Assembly (NCBI RefSeq): GCF_014931565.1
Contig: NZ_CP063353.1
Span: 2,170,001-2,234,000, forward strand
Length of the DNA stretch: 64,000 nucleotides
Reading direction: 5' to 3'
Source of the DNA: Clostridium sp. 'deep sea'
GTDB lineage: Bacteria > Bacillota > UBA994 > PWPR01
Positions 1 through 8,485 of this stretch are shown here, piece after piece. Below the pieces are notes generated by a model. That model was not told the origin of the DNA. It did not search any database and saw only the letters and a list, made by a program, of their open reading frames with translations. The position numbers and the translations under genes are program-made. Every line of letters begins with the position of its first letter. Position 1 is the first letter of the stretch.

Positions 1-101
1 TATTATTAAGTAAAATAAGGTAATTTTATATTTTTATACATATTAATCTTATAAATATATATTACTAACCTTATAAATATTCTACTAGGGGTGTGATTTA
101 T

Positions 102-842
102 ATGAAACCAGGCTTGTTTTTTGATTTTTGTACTCTACTAGTTATAGCTACTATTACAACAATTTTCACTTTTATTGGTACGAAAAAAAACTTTTACTTA
201 CGTGAAATAAGTGGCTTAAATGCCATAGAAGAGGCCATTGGCAGGGCAACAGAAATGGGCAAAAAGGTTCATTTCGTACCAGGCATAGGTGGAATTGTTG
301 GCCGCTCATCAGCATCAACATTATCTAGTTTACAATTACTAACCTACACAGCTAAAAAAGTAGCTAACTATGGATCCAAAATTCTAGTTAGCGTTAATAG
401 TGCTTTAATGCTTCAGATAAGCCAAGAAACTATTAGAATTGCGTATAAGGCCGTTAACAAAGAAAAAAGTTATAGTAATAATTCTGTTCAGTTTATATCT
501 AATAACCAATTTGCGTATGCAACAGCAATACGCTCACTTCTCGATAGCGGAGAGATAGCCGCTAATATAATGATTGGGTCTTTTTATGCTGAAGCCCTCA
601 TGATTGCTGAGGCAGGAAACTATGCTGGAACTATTCAAATTGCTGGCACCGATAATTTAACCCAAATACCTTTTTTTATTGCTAGTTGTGATTATGTACT
701 TATAGGTGAAGAAATATTTGCGGCAGGTGCAATTGTATCTAACGACCGACTGAAAAAAGGCTGCATTGTGGGTCAAGATTTTAGCAAGATTGTGATTATT
801 GCTTTTTTATTAGTAGGCGGACTTTTACAACTACTAAAATGA
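102..842 (+). CDS. DUF6754-type membrane-anchored protein, unknown function
   Basis: One N-terminal membrane segment (about residues 3-25) is followed by a soluble domain and a C-terminal hydrophobic tail. The segment YLREISGLNAIEEAIGRATE and the later IQIAGTDNLTQIPFF match my memory of the DUF6754 family, which has no known function. An upstream GTG would add three residues, but GGGGTG sits 8-9 nt before the ATG at 102, so I chose that start. It is the first of four same-strand genes separated by 1-18 nt, which looks like one operon whose products are nearly all membrane proteins. Family assignment is from memory; the membrane location is directly visible. Confidence 0.75.
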   Translation: MKPGLFFDFCTLLVIATITTIFTFIGTKKNFYLREISGLNAIEEAIGRATEMGKKVHFVPGIGGIVGRSSASTLSSLQLLTYTAKKVANYGSKILVSVNSALMLQISQETIRIAYKAVNKEKSYSNNSVQFISNNQFAYATAIRSLLDSGEIAANIMIGSFYAEALMIAEAGNYAGTIQIAGTDNLTQIPFFIASCDYVLIGEEIFAAGAIVSNDRLKKGCIVGQDFSKIVIIAFLLVGGLLQLLK

Positions 843-854
843 GGAGAATAACTT

Positions 855-1478
855 ATGAAATTAAAAACTATTTTCTTACTTATTACAATTGTTTGTACTG
901 CTATTGTATTAATAGATGGCTTTTTTGATCTACCCCTATTCCCCATGCTCTCTGCCAATTTAGTAAACTGGGTTGTAGTAATAGGATTAATGGCTTTAGC
1001 AACAGCTGTCATAAATTTAATGCAAATACACACTAAAAGAATTATCCAGCGCAAAAAAAACTGGTTTTATTCGGCTTATTTTGTAATTGTGTTTTTAGTA
1101 GTAACCTTTATTGGAATTATTGAATACCCCAATGGCGCTACCTTTTCTTTTATTATTAAAAATATCTACACACCATTAGCCACCACAATTTACTCTTTAT
1201 TGGGGTTATGGATGGCTACAGCAGCATATAAAGCATTTAGATTAAGGTCGTTTAATTCATTAGTACTTTTACTTTCGGGGGTAATTGTTTTGCTAGGCAG
1301 CACTACCTTTGGAGCAGCTATCTCACCTGTTTTTTCTATAATAGCTACCTATATACGTATTATACCAACAACAATAGCAACTAGAGCAATATTAATTAGT
1401 ACTGCCATAGGAACTATAGCTCTAGGACTTAGAATTTTACTAGGCATAGAATCACCCTTTTCAACAAAACAAGATTAA
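855..1478 (+). CDS. multi-pass membrane protein of the DUF6754 operon
   Basis: The protein has 207 residues with about six hydrophobic segments, and charged residues mainly in the loop after residue 50 (HTKRIIQRKKNW) and at the C terminus. GAGGAG ends 8 nt before the ATG. It begins 12 nt after the DUF6754-type gene and ends 18 nt before the next gene, so co-transcription is likely. I do not recognise a family. Its partners suggest a subunit of a membrane assembly of unknown role. Confidence 0.75.
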   Translation: MKLKTIFLLITIVCTAIVLIDGFFDLPLFPMLSANLVNWVVVIGLMALATAVINLMQIHTKRIIQRKKNWFYSAYFVIVFLVVTFIGIIEYPNGATFSFIIKNIYTPLATTIYSLLGLWMATAAYKAFRLRSFNSLVLLLSGVIVLLGSTTFGAAISPVFSIIATYIRIIPTTIATRAILISTAIGTIALGLRILLGIESPFSTKQD

Positions 1479-1496
1479 TGAAAGGAGACTTTTAAA

Positions 1497-2315
1497 ATGA
1501 AAAAAATCTTTAATCTTAAACGTAAAACTATTTATTTACTCGTTATTTTATCATTAGCTATACCCTTGCTTTTTCCGTTTAAACTACCCGCTCATGCCAC
1601 TAATGAAACTAAAGATTTTTATGAAAAAATAGAAAATTTGCAACCTCAAAGCAGGGTGTTAGTAGTTGTTAGCTTTTCAGCATCTGATGAGGTAGAAATG
1701 AAAAGCCAATTTAATGCAGTAATGAAACATTTATTTAGTAAGAAAGACATAAAAATGGTTACATTTTCAATTGATCCAACTGGCTTAATCTACTTAGAAG
1801 AGTATATGAACTTATACCAATCAGAGTATCAAAAAGTTAGTGGAAAAGATTTTGCTAATTTGGGTTACTTATATGGAAACGACAATGCCATAGCTAATTT
1901 TTCAAAGAATATACATAAAGCAGCTCCTACAGATCACTATGGAACACCTATAGAAAACCTAAGTATAATGAGCAACATTAAAAGTGGTGCAGATTTTGAT
2001 TTAGTAATTAACTTTGGCTTTGCTGGATCAGATGCCTTAATTTTTTACTTAACAGATGTTTATAACGTTGATTTTGCTTGTGGCATGCAATCAATTAGGA
2101 CCATACAACAGCTACCATATTATGCCTCAGGACAAATAGATGGATTATTAAATGGAATTTTAGGTGCTGCAGGTTATGAGAGCCTGCTTAATAGCTGGGG
2201 TCCAGCAAATATATTCATGAACCCACTATCAACTTCTAGTATATTAATTATAGTTTTAATATTTATTGGTAATATATCATACTTTATTAATAATAAAACA
2301 AAGGATATGAAATAA
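1497..2315 (+). CDS. exported protein with C-terminal membrane anchor, unknown function
   Basis: The N terminus has basic residues then a hydrophobic stretch ending near LPAHA (about residue 34), a plausible signal peptide. The long extracytoplasmic domain (about 35-240) is followed by one C-terminal transmembrane helix and a short basic tail. AAAGGAG precedes the ATG. The protein lies third in the operon, 1 nt before the next start. The topology, a large outer domain tethered between membrane partners, fits a surface-exposed part of the same complex. No catalytic motif was recognised. Confidence 0.75.
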   Translation: MKKIFNLKRKTIYLLVILSLAIPLLFPFKLPAHATNETKDFYEKIENLQPQSRVLVVVSFSASDEVEMKSQFNAVMKHLFSKKDIKMVTFSIDPTGLIYLEEYMNLYQSEYQKVSGKDFANLGYLYGNDNAIANFSKNIHKAAPTDHYGTPIENLSIMSNIKSGADFDLVINFGFAGSDALIFYLTDVYNVDFACGMQSIRTIQQLPYYASGQIDGLLNGILGAAGYESLLNSWGPANIFMNPLSTSSILIIVLIFIGNISYFINNKTKDMK

Positions 2316-2316
2316 T

Positions 2317-2913
2317 ATGGTAGAAAATTCTGTAGCAGCAGTTTTAACAATAGGACTAATGTCTTTTATTATTAAAGAAAACCCCTTTCATAAGCTTTGT
2401 GAATACACCTTTTTAGCAGTAGCAACAGCCTACTCCTTTGTTTTAGCAATTTCGCGTATAAACCCAGTTATTATCACCCCCCTAAAAAATGGTAAATTCA
2501 ATATAATAATACCAATGTTAGTGGGATTATTAATATATGCACGTTATCTAAAAGGTAAACAGTGGCTAATGAGATTTCCTATATCAATAACTATTGGTGT
2601 AGGATTAGGCTTATCACTAAAAGGAGTAGTTTCGTCTTTATTAGTAAAACAGGTACAAAGTACCTACAGAAATATAAATACTGTTTCTGGCTTTATAATT
2701 TTTATAGGCGTAATCTGTATTTTGCTTTTTTTCTTTTTTGTAAGAGACAAAACAGGAAAAACACCTATAGCCTTAAAAACAACAAATAAAATTAGTCAAA
2801 TTATTTTAATGCTTGCTTTTGGCTGTTTATTTAGCAATGTAATCATTAGCCGAATGACATTTTTATTGGGTAGAATTAAGTTTTTGCTTGGAGATTGGCT
2901 AGGACTTCTTTAG
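2317..2913 (+). CDS. multi-pass membrane protein, last gene of the operon
   Basis: 198 residues with about six hydrophobic segments. It begins 1 nt after the preceding stop and is followed by a strong bidirectional terminator at 2941-2970, so it is the last gene of the four-gene operon. An internal ORF in another frame (2562-2789) is a shadow. The family is not recognised. Confidence 0.75.
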   Translation: MVENSVAAVLTIGLMSFIIKENPFHKLCEYTFLAVATAYSFVLAISRINPVIITPLKNGKFNIIIPMLVGLLIYARYLKGKQWLMRFPISITIGVGLGLSLKGVVSSLLVKQVQSTYRNINTVSGFIIFIGVICILLFFFFVRDKTGKTPIALKTTNKISQIILMLAFGCLFSNVIISRMTFLLGRIKFLLGDWLGLL

Positions 2914-2940
2914 TATTGTATTTTTATTTCCCAGTAAATA

Positions 2941-2970
2941 ATAACAGGCTGCTTTTTAGCAGCCTGTTAT
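2941..2970. terminator. bidirectional terminator between membrane operon and hisS
   Basis: ATAACAGGCTGC and GCAGCCTGTTAT form a 12-bp stem with a short T-rich loop. It lies between convergent genes and touches the hisS stop codon, so it can serve both strands. Confidence 0.8.
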
Positions 2971-4274
2971 TAGCTATTTGTGGTAAGCTCCTTATAATTA
3001 AGCACAGTTTCTTTTCCTAACTTCATGTTTTTAAGTTTCACACTGTTATTTTTTTGTTCTTCTTCTCCTATTAACAAAACCTTATCTATATTAAGTTTAT
3101 TTGCATAGTTTAGTTTCTTTTTTAGCGAGGCATCTTCAAAATACATAGTTGTAGCAATACCTTTACTTTGCAAAAAGCACATTACTTGACATGAATATTT
3201 AAATGTATCTCCTATTGGTACAATTAAATACTCAGTTTTGTTATCTACACAATAATTATCTATAAATCCTATTTCTTTTAATACATAAAATAAGCGTGTT
3301 AAACCAATGGAAATACCCACCCCTGGCAGCACATTTTTTGTGTAATTTTGGGCTAAATTATCGTACCTGCCACCTGAGCAAACTGAGCCATATTGTTCAT
3401 TACCTATAAGAGAGGTTTCAAAAACAGTACCAGTATAGTAGTTTAAGCCCCTAATAATTTTTAGGTTTATTTCATACTCACTATTATCTACAGCAAATAA
3501 TTCTAAAGCCACAACAACTTGTTTAAGCTCATTAACTCCTGTCTTAAACTCTTCGTTATTAACCTCTAAATTCTGCAAACTAGTTATTACCTCTATAGCA
3601 GAACCCTTTATCTCTAACACTTTATTAATAAAACTAACTTTATCTACGCCAATTAGTTGTATTAGTTTCTCATTAAAACTGGCTTTATCCATTTTATCGT
3701 ATTTATCTATTAAACTCATTACCTCGACAATATTAGTAATATTAAGCTCTTTAAATAAACCTTTAAGTATTTTTCTGTTACTAACTAAAAAACAATAGTT
3801 TTGCAAGCCAATTGCCTTAAATGCCTTAGACACTAAACTTATTACCCAAGCATCATTATTGATATTTAATTTATTTTTAGCAATAACATCAACATCAAGC
3901 TGATAAAACTCTCTATACCGACCACGCTGATTCCGCTCCCCCCTATATACCTTACCTATTTGATAACGCTTAAAAGGAAAAGTGAGTTTATCAATATATT
4001 GGGCTACATATCTAGCAAAAGGTACCGTTAAATCAAATCTCATTAACAGGTCGTTTTTGCCTTTAGTAAACCTATACACCTGTTTTTCGGTTTCTCCGCC
4101 CTCTTTAGCCAATATAACCTCTGACTTCTCTAATATGGGGGTATCAATAGCTAAACAGCCATTACTCTCATATACATTAACTATTTTACTGACAATATCA
4201 TTAAACTTAACTTGTTCATTAGGCATTAACTCCATAAAACCCGCTAAAATACTAGGCTTAATAATTTTACTCAT
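2970..4274 (-). CDS. hisS: histidyl-tRNA synthetase
   Basis: Class II aminoacyl-tRNA synthetase that charges tRNA-His. Motif 2 is visible as GKVYRGERNQRGRYREFYQ, the histidine-A-type motif as RGLNYYTGTVFE, motif 3 as PGVGISIGLTRL, followed by an anticodon-binding C-terminal domain (about residues 335-434). I chose the ATG at 4274 because AAGGAG lies 8 nt before it; a GTG three codons upstream overlaps that ribosome site. The 434-residue length is normal. It stands behind a 208-nt leader with a leader-peptide ORF and a terminator (see separate entries), so expression is probably attenuated in response to histidyl-tRNA supply. Confidence 0.95.
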   Translation of the reverse strand: MSKIIKPSILAGFMELMPNEQVKFNDIVSKIVNVYESNGCLAIDTPILEKSEVILAKEGGETEKQVYRFTKGKNDLLMRFDLTVPFARYVAQYIDKLTFPFKRYQIGKVYRGERNQRGRYREFYQLDVDVIAKNKLNINNDAWVISLVSKAFKAIGLQNYCFLVSNRKILKGLFKELNITNIVEVMSLIDKYDKMDKASFNEKLIQLIGVDKVSFINKVLEIKGSAIEVITSLQNLEVNNEEFKTGVNELKQVVVALELFAVDNSEYEINLKIIRGLNYYTGTVFETSLIGNEQYGSVCSGGRYDNLAQNYTKNVLPGVGISIGLTRLFYVLKEIGFIDNYCVDNKTEYLIVPIGDTFKYSCQVMCFLQSKGIATTMYFEDASLKKKLNYANKLNIDKVLLIGEEEQKNNSVKLKNMKLGKETVLNYKELTTNS

Positions 4275-4303
4275 GTAATTCACTCCTTACCTATTTTTTA
4301 TGC

Positions 4304-4337
4304 AAAAAACCATGTAGGCATATACCCCACATGGTTT
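4304..4337 (-). terminator. attenuator hairpin in the hisS leader
   Basis: On the minus strand AAACCATGT and ACATGGTTT form a 9-bp stem followed directly by a T run, about 30 nt before the hisS start. It lies between the hisS promoter and the gene, so it can only act as a leader terminator. Part of the loop (GGGGTATATGCC) is GC-rich enough to extend the stem. Confidence 0.75.
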
Positions 4338-4368
4338 AATAAATTATGTTTTCACACATTTATTTTAC

Positions 4369-4425
4369 CTAGAGATACAAGCCTGTGAAATAGACCTGTA
4401 CCTGCATAGCAGAACAAGTCTCTAG
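4369..4425 (-). promoter_or_regulatory. structured segment of the hisS leader
   Basis: On the minus strand CTAGAGA (4425-4419) and TCTCTAG (4375-4369) form a perfect 7-bp helix enclosing a small hairpin CTGC-TAT-GCAG. The 5' arm starts at the stop codon of the leader ORF, so a ribosome stalled on the His codons just upstream would cover it. That is the geometry of a ribosome-controlled switch. The alternative pairing that would prevent the terminator was not resolved by eye. Confidence 0.55.
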
Positions 4426-4463
4426 ATATGGCAATGATAAAAACTACTAAAAAATGTGTACAT
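4422..4463 (-). CDS. leader peptide of hisS with His-Cys-His near the end
   Basis: The 13-codon ORF encodes MYTFFSSFYHCHI and is preceded by AAAGGAG with 7-nt spacing. Codons 10 and 12 are both CAT (His), near the stop. The ORF begins about 18 nt after the predicted transcription start and is followed by a helix and a terminator before hisS. It fits a leader peptide that senses charged tRNA-His; only two His codons is fewer than the enterobacterial his leader. Confidence 0.65.
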   Translation of the reverse strand: MYTFFSSFYHCHI

Positions 4464-4488
4464 AATAATTCTCCTTTAGTTTAAAAAT

Positions 4489-4517
4489 ATTATACATTTT
4501 TAATTAAGCCTAAGCAA
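4489..4517 (-). promoter_or_regulatory. hisS promoter
   Basis: On the minus strand TTGCTT (4517-4512) and a perfect TATAAT (4494-4489) are separated by exactly 17 nt. The predicted start lies near 4482, just before the leader-peptide ribosome site. Confidence 0.75.
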
Positions 4518-4534
4518 ATATTTTTAACTAAGCT

Positions 4535-5512
4535 TTAAATATCTTTTAAACCTATCCACTGCTTTAAATCCTCTATAACAGCTCTGCCTTGTTGATTAAC
4601 ATTAATCTGTTCTAAAGTTTTAATTAGCTGTTCTTTCTTAAACAGCACAGTTTTAAAAGAATTAGCTATAGTTAAAATTAAATTGCTATCCATAGCATCC
4701 GAATACACTTTACACTCTGTTATATATCCATTTACTAAGGTAAAACCAATACTTAGTTCACCCCAAGGGAACTTATTATAATAACTTATATCAAAATTAG
4801 GACTCTCACCATAACGCCATTGCCAAGATGAATATTTTTGATAAAGCTTATCCATATCATCAGTAAAGGTTTGCACTGCAATGTACTCATCACTTTCTCC
4901 ATAGGTTGTAGTAAAACTCTTAAGCAAACTCTCTGCCATATTTTCAATATTAATTTGATTATTTAAGCTTACCAAGTTTACAACCCTAGACTTCACTGAA
5001 TCAATACCCTTAGATGCTATTTTTTCTTTAGACACCTGTAAATACTTTACCATTTTACTAAAGTTAGTATTAATTAAAAGAGTTCCATGATGATATGCTG
5101 CATTGTCATCAAAATAAAAAGCATTGCCAGAAAACTTTTTGCCATTAGCAATAAGATCATTTCTCCCCGAAAATTCTGCTTTTACTGCTAAGCTTTGCAC
5201 TGCATCTAAAATAACTTGCAGCTGTTTTGTAAGGTTGTATAATTTTTTATCCATAATAAAGGTAAAGTTTAAATTACCTTTATCATGATAAACAGCCCCG
5301 CCACCAGATAATCTACGTGCCAGTTTTCCGCCTTCTTTTTCAAATTGTTTACAGCTACATTCTTTCCAGGGATTTTGATTTCTACCGATTACTATTGTAT
5401 TATCATTTTGCCATAAATATAGAATTATTTGATTATGCTTAACCTGCTTTAATAAAAACTCTTCTAATGCTAAGTTATACCAGGGGTCAAACGACTGTGA
5501 CCGAATTATCAT
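4535..5512 (-). CDS. lplA: lipoate-protein ligase A family protein
   Basis: Attaches lipoate to lysines of lipoyl domains using ATP. The N terminus FDPWYNLALEEFLL and the motif RRLSGGGAVYHDKGNLNFTF (about residues 68-87) are the hallmarks of LplA, and a small C-terminal accessory domain follows. A GTG at 5551 would extend it by 13 residues into the previous gene. I prefer the ATG at 5512 because family members begin close to this point, although no strong ribosome site is visible and translation may be coupled to the upstream stop 13 nt away. The neighbour is a lipoyl-domain dehydrogenase, the obvious substrate. Confidence 0.9.
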   Translation of the reverse strand: MIIRSQSFDPWYNLALEEFLLKQVKHNQIILYLWQNDNTIVIGRNQNPWKECSCKQFEKEGGKLARRLSGGGAVYHDKGNLNFTFIMDKKLYNLTKQLQVILDAVQSLAVKAEFSGRNDLIANGKKFSGNAFYFDDNAAYHHGTLLINTNFSKMVKYLQVSKEKIASKGIDSVKSRVVNLVSLNNQINIENMAESLLKSFTTTYGESDEYIAVQTFTDDMDKLYQKYSSWQWRYGESPNFDISYYNKFPWGELSIGFTLVNGYITECKVYSDAMDSNLILTIANSFKTVLFKKEQLIKTLEQINVNQQGRAVIEDLKQWIGLKDI

Positions 5513-5525
5513 AGAGTTTATTAAA

Positions 5526-7502
5526 CTATTGTGCAAAGTGTAGAGCACCACCCTCTACAGCTAATGCGGCTTCATGTACTGCCTCGGCTGTGGTAGGGTG
5601 CGCATGAATGGTTTCTGTAATTTGTTTAGCTGTTAATCCATTTTTTATAGCTAATGTTAACTCTGCAATTAAATCTGTGGCATGTGGACCTATTATTGCG
5701 CTACCAATAATTTTACCTGTAGACTTTTCTTTAATTATTTTCACAAAACCTCTAGCTTCACCTAAAGTTAAGGCCTTACCGTTTGCATTAAAAGGAAACT
5801 TTCCTACTTCTATTTCTATTTTACTTGCTGCTGCTGTTTTTTCACTTACCCCAACTACAGCAATTTCAGGCATTGTAAAGATTGCACTAGGTACACTGCC
5901 ATAATCCATAGTTGAGCTAACACCCATAATATTATTTACTGCTACAATTCCTTGATGTGAGGCAACATGTGCTAGCTGAAGCTTATTGGTTACATCTCCA
6001 ATAGCATAAATATTATCAACATTAGTTTGCATTTTTTCATTTACCTTAATGCCACGCTTTTTATCATTTAATTCTATTCCTAATTTATTTATGCCTAAAC
6101 CATCTATATAAGGCTTTCTGCCAACAGAGATCAACACTTTATCGGCTGAAATAAATTTATATTCATCGTCTTTAACAAACTTTACAATACACCCAGTATC
6201 TTCACTTTTAATAATTTCCTCAACTTTAGAACCCGTAAAAATATTAATACCTTTTTCTTTGGCACTAGTAGTTATTTCTTTGCAAATATCATCATCTAAT
6301 ACAGACAATACATTGTCCATATATTCAATAACAGTAACATCTACCCCAAAACTCTTAAAGATAAAGGCAAACTCCATGCCAATTACGCCGCCACCAATTA
6401 TTGTCATTTTTTGAGGTAAGTCTGTTAGCTCTAATGCCTGTTCACTAAATATTAAATTACCTCTTTTGGCACAAGGCACAGGAAGTTCAGCTGTTTTAGA
6501 TCCAGTGGAAATGATAATATGTTTAGCTTTAATAATAGTTTCGGAATTACCATTTTTAACGATTATAGTTTTAGCATCCTTAATAGTACCCACACCAGTT
6601 ACTAAAGTTACCTTTTTCTTCTGTAATAAATAATGAATACCAGTCACCAATTTATTTACAATATTATTTTTTCTTGTTAGGACTTTTTTCATATCAAAGT
6701 TAATATTTTCTGCAAAACAGCCAAACTCTTCTGCCTCTTTTAAGTTATTTAATACTTCCGCAGAACGAACTAAAGCTTTGGTTGGAATACAGCCTCTGTT
6801 TAAACATGTTCCACCAACCTTATCCATTTCTACCAAAACTACTTTGGCACCTAATTTAGCAGCATGAAGGGCTGCCACATAACCTCCAGGGCCTCCACCA
6901 ATAATAGCGATATCGCTTTCAATATCTTGCTGTTTCTTAGGTTTAATTAATATGTTATATCCACCTATATTTATTTTTGGGGCACTTTTCTCTGGCTGAT
7001 TATTGCTAACCCTTAAAGTAGCTAGTTTTTCACCTTTTTTAGCAGTCACTGCTTCTTCAATTAATATCTCTTGCAAAACACCACTAAATTGTGCCTTGAT
7101 AGGAGAGCTACCTTTTTTTCCTTCTATATCAAATAGTACATCGCCTGCTTTAACAGTATCTCCAGCTTTTTTACGAACCCTAACAATTTTAGCATCTGGG
7201 GCATTGTTAGGTATATTATTAAGCTTAATATCAACTATTTTATTTTCATTAGTATCACTTTTATTTTGGTCTTTAGAGATAACTGCTAAAACAGCATTAA
7301 CTTTAGCAACATCCCCTTCACTAACCATCACTTTTTCAACTTTACCATTAAAATCAGACTTAATTGGTGTATTTGCTTTTTTTCCTTCTAATTCAAAAAG
7401 CAAGTCGCCTTTCTTAACAGTATCACCTTTATGTTTGTGTACCCTAATAACCTTTGCTTCATTAACATTATTGGGTAACTTATTTAGTTTAATGTCAACC
7501 AT
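5526..7502 (-). CDS. lpdA: dihydrolipoamide dehydrogenase with two N-terminal lipoyl domains
   Basis: FAD- and NAD-dependent enzyme that reoxidises dihydrolipoyl groups. Two tandem lipoyl domains occupy about residues 1-75 and 88-165; their hairpin lysines are in LEGKKANTP and IEGKKGSSP. The E3 part starts near residue 195 with IIGGGPGGYVAALHAAKLGA, then the redox disulfide GGTCLNRGCIPTKA, a second nucleotide-binding GGGVIGMEF, and the C-terminal active-site HAHPTTAEAVHE. Usual E3 proteins are about 460 residues; this one is 658 because of the fused domains. No E1 or E2 genes lie nearby. The operon partners are an AhpD-like protein and a lipoate ligase. AAAGGAG precedes the ATG. Confidence 0.93.
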   Translation of the reverse strand: MVDIKLNKLPNNVNEAKVIRVHKHKGDTVKKGDLLFELEGKKANTPIKSDFNGKVEKVMVSEGDVAKVNAVLAVISKDQNKSDTNENKIVDIKLNNIPNNAPDAKIVRVRKKAGDTVKAGDVLFDIEGKKGSSPIKAQFSGVLQEILIEEAVTAKKGEKLATLRVSNNQPEKSAPKINIGGYNILIKPKKQQDIESDIAIIGGGPGGYVAALHAAKLGAKVVLVEMDKVGGTCLNRGCIPTKALVRSAEVLNNLKEAEEFGCFAENINFDMKKVLTRKNNIVNKLVTGIHYLLQKKKVTLVTGVGTIKDAKTIIVKNGNSETIIKAKHIIISTGSKTAELPVPCAKRGNLIFSEQALELTDLPQKMTIIGGGVIGMEFAFIFKSFGVDVTVIEYMDNVLSVLDDDICKEITTSAKEKGINIFTGSKVEEIIKSEDTGCIVKFVKDDEYKFISADKVLISVGRKPYIDGLGINKLGIELNDKKRGIKVNEKMQTNVDNIYAIGDVTNKLQLAHVASHQGIVAVNNIMGVSSTMDYGSVPSAIFTMPEIAVVGVSEKTAAASKIEIEVGKFPFNANGKALTLGEARGFVKIIKEKSTGKIIGSAIIGPHATDLIAELTLAIKNGLTAKQITETIHAHPTTAEAVHEAALAVEGGALHFAQ

Positions 7503-7531
7503 TTTTGCTTTTCTCCTTTATATATATATAA

Positions 7532-7553
7532 AAGGCAGAGTTTCCTCTGCCTT
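7532..7553. terminator. hairpin between the AhpD-like gene and lpdA
   Basis: GGCAGAG-TTTC-CTCTGCC forms a 7-bp stem with a tetraloop, followed by T tracts on both strands. It lies inside the presumed operon, so it may reduce, rather than stop, transcription into lpdA. Confidence 0.65.
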
Positions 7554-7565
7554 TTTTGTTGATAC

Positions 7566-7919
7566 TTACTGAAAATCAGGGGCAAATTCAGCAATAGAAT
7601 CTTTAAGTAATGTTACAGTGTATGCCATAGAAGGGCCACCACCAAATGCAACAGCTACCATTGCTGCTTCCATAATTTCTTCAGGTGTTGCTCCTGCCTC
7701 TAAAGCCTTAAATACATGATAAACTATGCAGTATTCGCAACGACTAAAAGCTCCTATAGCTACGCTTATAAGCTCTTTAGTTTTAACATCCATGGCGCCT
7801 GGGGCATATGCTGCACCCAATAAATTCATAAAGGCATTTACCTGTTCACCATTGGTATTACCTACTTCTTGTAAACCTCCAACAAAATCATTCAACATTG
7901 TTCTTGGATTTTTAGCCAT
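7566..7919 (-). CDS. AhpD-like carboxymuconolactone decarboxylase family protein
   Basis: The 117-residue protein has the CMD fold signature KTKELISVAIGAFSRCEYCI with a CxxC pair (CEYC) and a nearby His (IVYHV). In AhpD proteins this pair is a redox centre that can be recharged by lipoyl domains. AAAAGGAG precedes the ATG and a promoter lies at 7956-7984. It heads the group with the lipoyl-E3 fusion and lipoate ligase, which suggests a lipoyl-driven thiol or peroxide reduction role. The true substrate cannot be read from the sequence. Confidence 0.88.
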   Translation of the reverse strand: MAKNPRTMLNDFVGGLQEVGNTNGEQVNAFMNLLGAAYAPGAMDVKTKELISVAIGAFSRCEYCIVYHVFKALEAGATPEEIMEAAMVAVAFGGGPSMAYTVTLLKDSIAEFAPDFQ

Positions 7920-7955
7920 GATATAATTCTCCTTTTAAAGATTTTCTACGCCTCA

Positions 7956-7984
7956 AGTATAGACCAGGTATTTTCATACTACAA
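7956..7984 (-). promoter_or_regulatory. promoter of the AhpD-like/lpdA/lplA group
   Basis: On the minus strand TTGTAG (7984-7979) and TATACT (7961-7956) are separated by 17 nt, about 35 nt before the ATG. Confidence 0.55.
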
Positions 7985-8485
7985 CATGTAACTATTCCCA
8001 TTTAATACTCTAAAATAACATTTAACAGATAATATCTAACTCCTATGAAGCATATTCTTATATTTAGTATAAAAAAATATATTTTTGCATAGCAAATCAT
8101 ATTATCATTTAATATCACTAATAAAATATAAACTCAATTATCTGTAAATACTAAATGAGCATAATAAAGCGTATCTCTTTTATATTCTTACCAACATAAT
8201 ACAAAATAGTCGAGTAAAATACTATTAATTAACTTTTATTTAAATTAAACGATTTACAAGGAAAAATTGTTACAAAGTATTTAAAAAAAACCAAAAACTT
8301 AAAGTTTGTGGTTTTTTGTTTTATACACTTTTTAGGTAACTCATAAATTGCAATTTAAATTAATTTTTTATCTACTTGTAAAAAACTTTTTTAAATATCC
8401 ACAACGGAATCACACAGAGGTGATTGCCTACTAACAAACATTTTCACTTAATGTGATGTAACAACAATCAGTCTTTTTTATTAAT
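7985..8485. other. intergenic stretch without a recognisable gene
   Basis: About 500 bp of AT-rich DNA with no credible ORF. The only structure seen is a terminator-like hairpin near 8286-8317 (AAAACCA ... TGGTTTT with an inner AAACTT/AAGTTT pairing). Confidence 0.5.
8286..8317. terminator. terminator-like hairpin downstream of the racemase gene
   Basis: AAAACCA and TGGTTTT pair around an inner AAACTT/AAGTTT stem, with T runs on both strands. It lies about 170 nt past the stop of the minus-strand racemase. Confidence 0.55.

Noticed and set aside
4369-4425. known metabolite riboswitch in the hisS leader
   Set aside because: I compared it by memory with purine, preQ1, TPP, SAM, glycine and T-box consensus sequences and found no match; the leader ORF explains it better.
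7003-7572. 189-residue plus-strand ORF opposite lpdA
   Set aside because: Shadow of the lipoyl-domain coding sequence; no ribosome site.
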